A DNA stretch of 64,000 nucleotides, taken from NCBI GenBank assembly GCA_035651155.1, contig DASRGG010000021.1:186001-250000 (forward strand). The letters are read 5' to 3'. Source of the DNA: CF-39 sp035651155 (GTDB lineage Bacteria > Chloroflexota > Limnocylindria > P2-11E). The position numbers and the translations under genes are program-made. The notes under the pieces are model-generated. The model had not been told where the DNA came from. It saw only the letters and a program-made list of their open reading frames with translations, and did no database searches. Shown here one piece after another: positions 60,974-64,000 of the stretch (position 1 is the first letter of the stretch; the number at the start of each line of letters is the position of its first letter).

Positions 60974-62101
60974 TTGACCGCGACCGCGGCGCCATCACCG
61001 ACGGGGCCGGCAACGGCCCCGTCGGTGCGTCAGCCGACCTCGCAATGGGCGCAGGGTCCGGCGATCCCGGTCATCAGCGTGCTCGCCGCGCTGGTCCTCG
61101 GCGCGGTCTTCGTCGCGATCAGCGGCAAGAACCCCATCGAGGCGTACGCGGCGCTCCTGCTCGGCGCGTTCGGCTCGCCCTACGACATCAGCGAGACGCT
61201 CGTCATCGCCGTGCCGCTCACGCTCGCGGGCCTCTCCGTCGCGGTGGCCTTCCGCACGGGCCTCTTCAACATCGGCGCGCAGGGCCAGCTGCTCGTGGGC
61301 GCGCTCGCCGCCGGCTGGACGGGGTCGCAGTTCCCCGACCTGCCGGGCGTCGTGCTGCTGCCGCTCACGCTCCTCTCGGGCGTGCTCGGCGGCGCGGCGT
61401 ACGGCGGCGTCGCGGGCTGGCTCAAAGCGACGCGCGGCGTGAACGAGGTCATCACGACGATCATGCAGAACTACTTCATCGTCTTCGTCATGCACTGGCT
61501 GCTGCAGGACGGTCCGATGTCCGCGCCCAACGCGCTCGGCACGCCCGCGTCATCGCCCATCGGCGCCGGCGCGATGCTGCCGATCATCATCCCCAACGAG
61601 ATCGTGCCGCTCTCGCGGCTGCATGCCGGCATCCTGCTCGCGGTCCTCGCCGTCGTCGTCTTCTGGTTCCTCTTGTGGCGTACGAGCCTGGGGTACGAGC
61701 TCCGCGCGGTCGGCCTCGGCGCGCGCGCCGCCGCGCAGGCGGGCATCGACCCGCCGCGCCGGATGGTCCTGGTCATGGCCATCGCCGGAGGCTTCGCCGG
61801 GCTCGCGGGGATGATCCAGGTGAGCGGCCTCTTCCACCGCGTCTACGACGGCTTCTCCACGGGCTTCGGCTTCGATGCGATCGCCGTCGCGCTGCTCGGC
61901 AAGAACTCCCCCGTCGGCATCACGCTCGCCGCGCTCCTCTTCGCCGCGTTCCAGCGCGGCGGGACGATCATGCAGTCGAACGCGAGCATCTCGTCGCACC
62001 TCGTCGACATCGTCGAGGCGATCGTCCTCTTCGTGATCGCGGCGGAGACGATCGTGCGCGCGATCGCGTCGCGCCGGGGCACGCCGGCGGAGGCGCTCTA
62101 A
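60974..62101 (+). CDS. Nucleoside ABC transporter permease 1
   Basis: 375 residues, about nine membrane helices after a 25-residue Thr/Pro-rich leader. Type BPD_transp_2: LAGLSVAVAFRTGLFNIGAQGQLLVGALAAG, GVNEVITTIMQNYFIVF, VGLGARAAAQAGI and GLFHRVYDGFSTGFGFDAIAVALLGKNSPVGI. Start TTG 60974, five bases after the BMP stop. It resembles the NupP-like subunits of guanosine/nucleoside importers. Confidence 0.9.
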   Translation: MTATAAPSPTGPATAPSVRQPTSQWAQGPAIPVISVLAALVLGAVFVAISGKNPIEAYAALLLGAFGSPYDISETLVIAVPLTLAGLSVAVAFRTGLFNIGAQGQLLVGALAAGWTGSQFPDLPGVVLLPLTLLSGVLGGAAYGGVAGWLKATRGVNEVITTIMQNYFIVFVMHWLLQDGPMSAPNALGTPASSPIGAGAMLPIIIPNEIVPLSRLHAGILLAVLAVVVFWFLLWRTSLGYELRAVGLGARAAAQAGIDPPRRMVLVMAIAGGFAGLAGMIQVSGLFHRVYDGFSTGFGFDAIAVALLGKNSPVGITLAALLFAAFQRGGTIMQSNASISSHLVDIVEAIVLFVIAAETIVRAIASRRGTPAEAL

Positions 62102-62103
62102 GA

Positions 62104-63042
62104 GTGGAGCTGCTCCTCGGCGCCGGCGTCCTCGCCGCGACCCTCCGCCTCGCGACCCCGATCGCGTTCGCCGCGCTCGGCGGCGTCATCACGGAACGCT
62201 CCGGCGTCACGAACATCGCTCTCGAGGGCTGCATGCTCGTGGGCGCGTTCTTCGGCATCGTGGTCGCCGACACCACCGGAAGCCTTCCGGTCGCGCTGCT
62301 GGCCGCGGTCCTCGCGGGGACGGCCCTCGCGGCGCTGCACGCCCTCGCCTCGGTCACCTTCCGCGCGGACCAGATCGTCACGGGCATGGCGCTGAACATC
62401 CTGGCGCTCGGCCTCACCTCGTACCTGAACTACGAGCTGTACGGCACGACGGGCACGCCCGCGGATCTCCCGGAGGTACCGGCGCTCGTGCTCCCCGGCG
62501 TCGCGGGACTGCCGTTCCTCGGCGACGTGATCGGCCACCAGAACCTCCTGGTCTGGGTCATGTTCGCCTTCGTCGTCGTCCTGCAGCTCTTCCTCTTCCG
62601 CACCGTGCCGGGCCTTCGACTGCGCGCCGTCGGCGAGCATCCGCGCGCGGCGGATACGGTCGGCATCGACGTGCGCCGGACGCGCTACTGGGCGGTCCTC
62701 GCTTCCGGTGCGCTCGCCGCGCTCGGCGGCGTGTACCTCTCGATGGCGGTCGCCGGCTCCTTCACGGACAACATGGCGAACGGCCGCGGCTTCATCGGCC
62801 TCGCGGCGATGATCTTCGGGCGCTGGACGCCGGTCGGCGCGCTCGTCGCGTCGCTCATCTTCGGCTACGGCGACGCGCTTTCCGTCTCGCTGCAGGGCGT
62901 GTCGATCGGCGAGCTGCGCATGCCGGTGCAGCTGCTCTCGACGATCCCGTACCTCCTCACGATCCTCGCCGTCGCCGGCTTCGTCGGCCGTTCGCGCGCG
63001 CCCGCCGCCGATGGCCTGCCCTACGAAAGCGAGGGCCACTAG
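62104..63042 (+). CDS. Nucleoside ABC transporter permease 2
   Basis: 312 residues: LATPIAFAALGGVITERSGVTNIALEGCMLVGAFFG, RADQIVTGMALNILALGLTSYL, RAVGEHPRAADTVGIDVRRTRYWAVLASG and FTDNMANGRGFIGLAAMIFGRWTPVGAL, the NupQ-like companion of the first permease. Start GTG 62104, two bases after the preceding stop. It also lies next to the ATPase gene with no gap. Confidence 0.92.
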   Translation: MELLLGAGVLAATLRLATPIAFAALGGVITERSGVTNIALEGCMLVGAFFGIVVADTTGSLPVALLAAVLAGTALAALHALASVTFRADQIVTGMALNILALGLTSYLNYELYGTTGTPADLPEVPALVLPGVAGLPFLGDVIGHQNLLVWVMFAFVVVLQLFLFRTVPGLRLRAVGEHPRAADTVGIDVRRTRYWAVLASGALAALGGVYLSMAVAGSFTDNMANGRGFIGLAAMIFGRWTPVGALVASLIFGYGDALSVSLQGVSIGELRMPVQLLSTIPYLLTILAVAGFVGRSRAPAADGLPYESEGH

Positions 63043-64000
63043 GTGACGGCCCTCGTCGAGATGCGCGGCGTCAGCAAGCGCTTCGGCGAGCTGCAGGCGC
63101 TCGACGGGGTCGACCTGGTCGTGAACGAGGGCGAGATCCACGCGCTCGTCGGCGAGAACGGGGCGGGCAAGACGACGCTCATGAACATCCTGTACGGCTT
63201 GTACCGCGCCGACGCGGGCACGATCCGTATCCGCGGCAGGGACGTCCGCATCGCCGGACCGCGCGACGCCATCGCCCTCGGTATCGGGATGATCCACCAG
63301 CACTTCATGCTCGTGCCGCCGCTCACGGTGGCGGAGAACGTCGTGCTCGGCGACGAGCGCGGCGGCCCCGCGCTCGACACGCGCGCGATCGAACGGCGGG
63401 TGCGCGCGCTCGAGGAGCGCTTCAAGATCATCGCCGAGCCGTCGGCGCGCATCGAGGACATCCCGCTCGGCCTGCAGCAGCGCGTCGAGATCCTCAAGGT
63501 TCTCTACCGCGGATCGGATCTCCTCATCTTCGACGAGCCCACGGCGGTGCTCACGCCGCAGGAGGTCGACGAGCTCTTCGACATCGTCCGCACGCTCCGC
63601 GGCGAGGGCAAGACGCTCATCCTCATCACGCACAAGCTGCGCGAGGTGCTCGCGGTGTCCGACCGCATCACCGTCCTGCGCGCCGGCAAGAACGCCGGCG
63701 AGCTCGTCACCAGGGACACGAACGCGCAGGAGATCGCGCGCGCCATGGTCGGCCGCGAGCTGCGCGACATCCGCGTGCGCGAGCGGAAGCGTGGGGGACG
63801 CGCGGTGCTCGAGGTGAAAGCCCTCGAGGCGCGCTCCGACCGCGGCACGGCGGCGCTCAAGGGCGTCGATCTCGTCGTGAACGAGGGCGAGATCCTCGGC
63901 CTGGCGGGCGTCGGCGGGAACGGCCAGAGCGAGCTCGCGCAATGCATCCTCGGGCTGCGGAAGGTGAGCGGCGGCTCCATCAGCGTGGACGGGACCGACG
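63043..64000 (+). CDS. Nucleoside ABC transporter ATPase, cut by window end
   Basis: 319 codons visible of a tandem ATPase (normally about 500 residues). The first cassette has GVSKRFGELQALDGVDLVVNEGEIHALVGENGAGKTTLMNILYG, MIHQHFMLVPPLTVAENVVLG, IEDIPLGLQQRVEILKVLYRGSDLLIFDEPTAVLTPQE and ITHKLREVLAVSDRITVL. The second begins VLEVKALEARSDRGTAALKGVDLVVNEGEILGLAGVGGNGQSELAQCILG. The GTG follows the previous stop directly. This NupO-like two-cassette protein completes the importer. Confidence 0.93.
   Translation, partial: MTALVEMRGVSKRFGELQALDGVDLVVNEGEIHALVGENGAGKTTLMNILYGLYRADAGTIRIRGRDVRIAGPRDAIALGIGMIHQHFMLVPPLTVAENVVLGDERGGPALDTRAIERRVRALEERFKIIAEPSARIEDIPLGLQQRVEILKVLYRGSDLLIFDEPTAVLTPQEVDELFDIVRTLRGEGKTLILITHKLREVLAVSDRITVLRAGKNAGELVTRDTNAQEIARAMVGRELRDIRVRERKRGGRAVLEVKALEARSDRGTAALKGVDLVVNEGEILGLAGVGGNGQSELAQCILGLRKVSGGSISVDGTD

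Noticed and set aside
1..64000. tRNA, rRNA, SRP RNA, CRISPR or insertion sequence
   Set aside because: I looked for cloverleaf arms, spaced direct repeats and transposase motifs by eye and found none. A covariance-model scan could still find a small RNA.

Overview
The window is 64 kb of very GC-rich bacterial chromosome (about 70% GC by eye) with frequent GTG and TTG starts, tight gene packing and many 4-base stop/start overlaps (GTGA, ATGA). It carries no rRNA, tRNA, CRISPR array or insertion sequence that I can see. Gene content suggests a Gram-positive-type or single-membrane-like lineage of Terrabacteria. Chloroflexota is my best guess, from a type 2 IleRS with an unusual signature, a T-box leader, and the rpmF/yceD/plsX and rsmD/recG/DAK2 layouts. 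This placement is inference. No marker here proves it.

Bases 1-44,501 are almost entirely a minus-strand housekeeping block, read from high to low coordinates. fabD-fabF-fabG-lspA-rluD-gmk-priA-def-fmt-rlmN cover fatty acid synthesis, lipoprotein maturation, replication restart and N-formylmethionine processing. DAK2/FakA-recG-rsmD-coiled coil-yceD-rpmF-plsX-nusB follow. Then come acpP-rnc-smc-ftsY-EAL-ffh and the S16 cluster rpsP-khpA-rimM-trmD-rplS-rnhB. The block ends with mixed genes: a GNAT, a PQQ-type sugar dehydrogenase, OsmC, a frameshifted MetE-like gene, yraN, comM-dprA, an S9 peptidase, trpS and manC. Only rpmB, a GT-C membrane glycosyltransferase and an ECF sigma-factor relic lie on the plus strand here. 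The standouts are an intein with endonuclease motifs splitting the Smc Walker A loop, a TrmD with two added helix-turn-helix units, an inactive-looking EAL protein beside ftsY, and an unrecognised 50-residue gene between ffh and rpsP.

Bases 44,577-55,390 mix both strands. They hold a TetR regulator divergent from fabD; ileS behind a transcription-terminating T-box, with a swapped HIGH motif (GVHH) and no KMSKS; a diguanylate-cyclase-like GGDEF protein fused to a ribbon-helix-helix domain; a Nudix hydrolase; an ABC-2 exporter; a LytR-CpsA-Psr cell-wall protein; and ilvE.

Bases 55,548-64,000 form a plus-strand uptake region. A tripartite tricarboxylate transporter (TctC-TctB-TctA) is translationally coupled to a CaCA-family cation exchanger. 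A BMP-type nucleoside ABC importer follows (lipoprotein, two permeases, and an ATPase cut by the window end). Both units are preceded by TGGTC-N-GACCA palindromes of the GntR/FadR type, suggesting shared control by a regulator outside the window.
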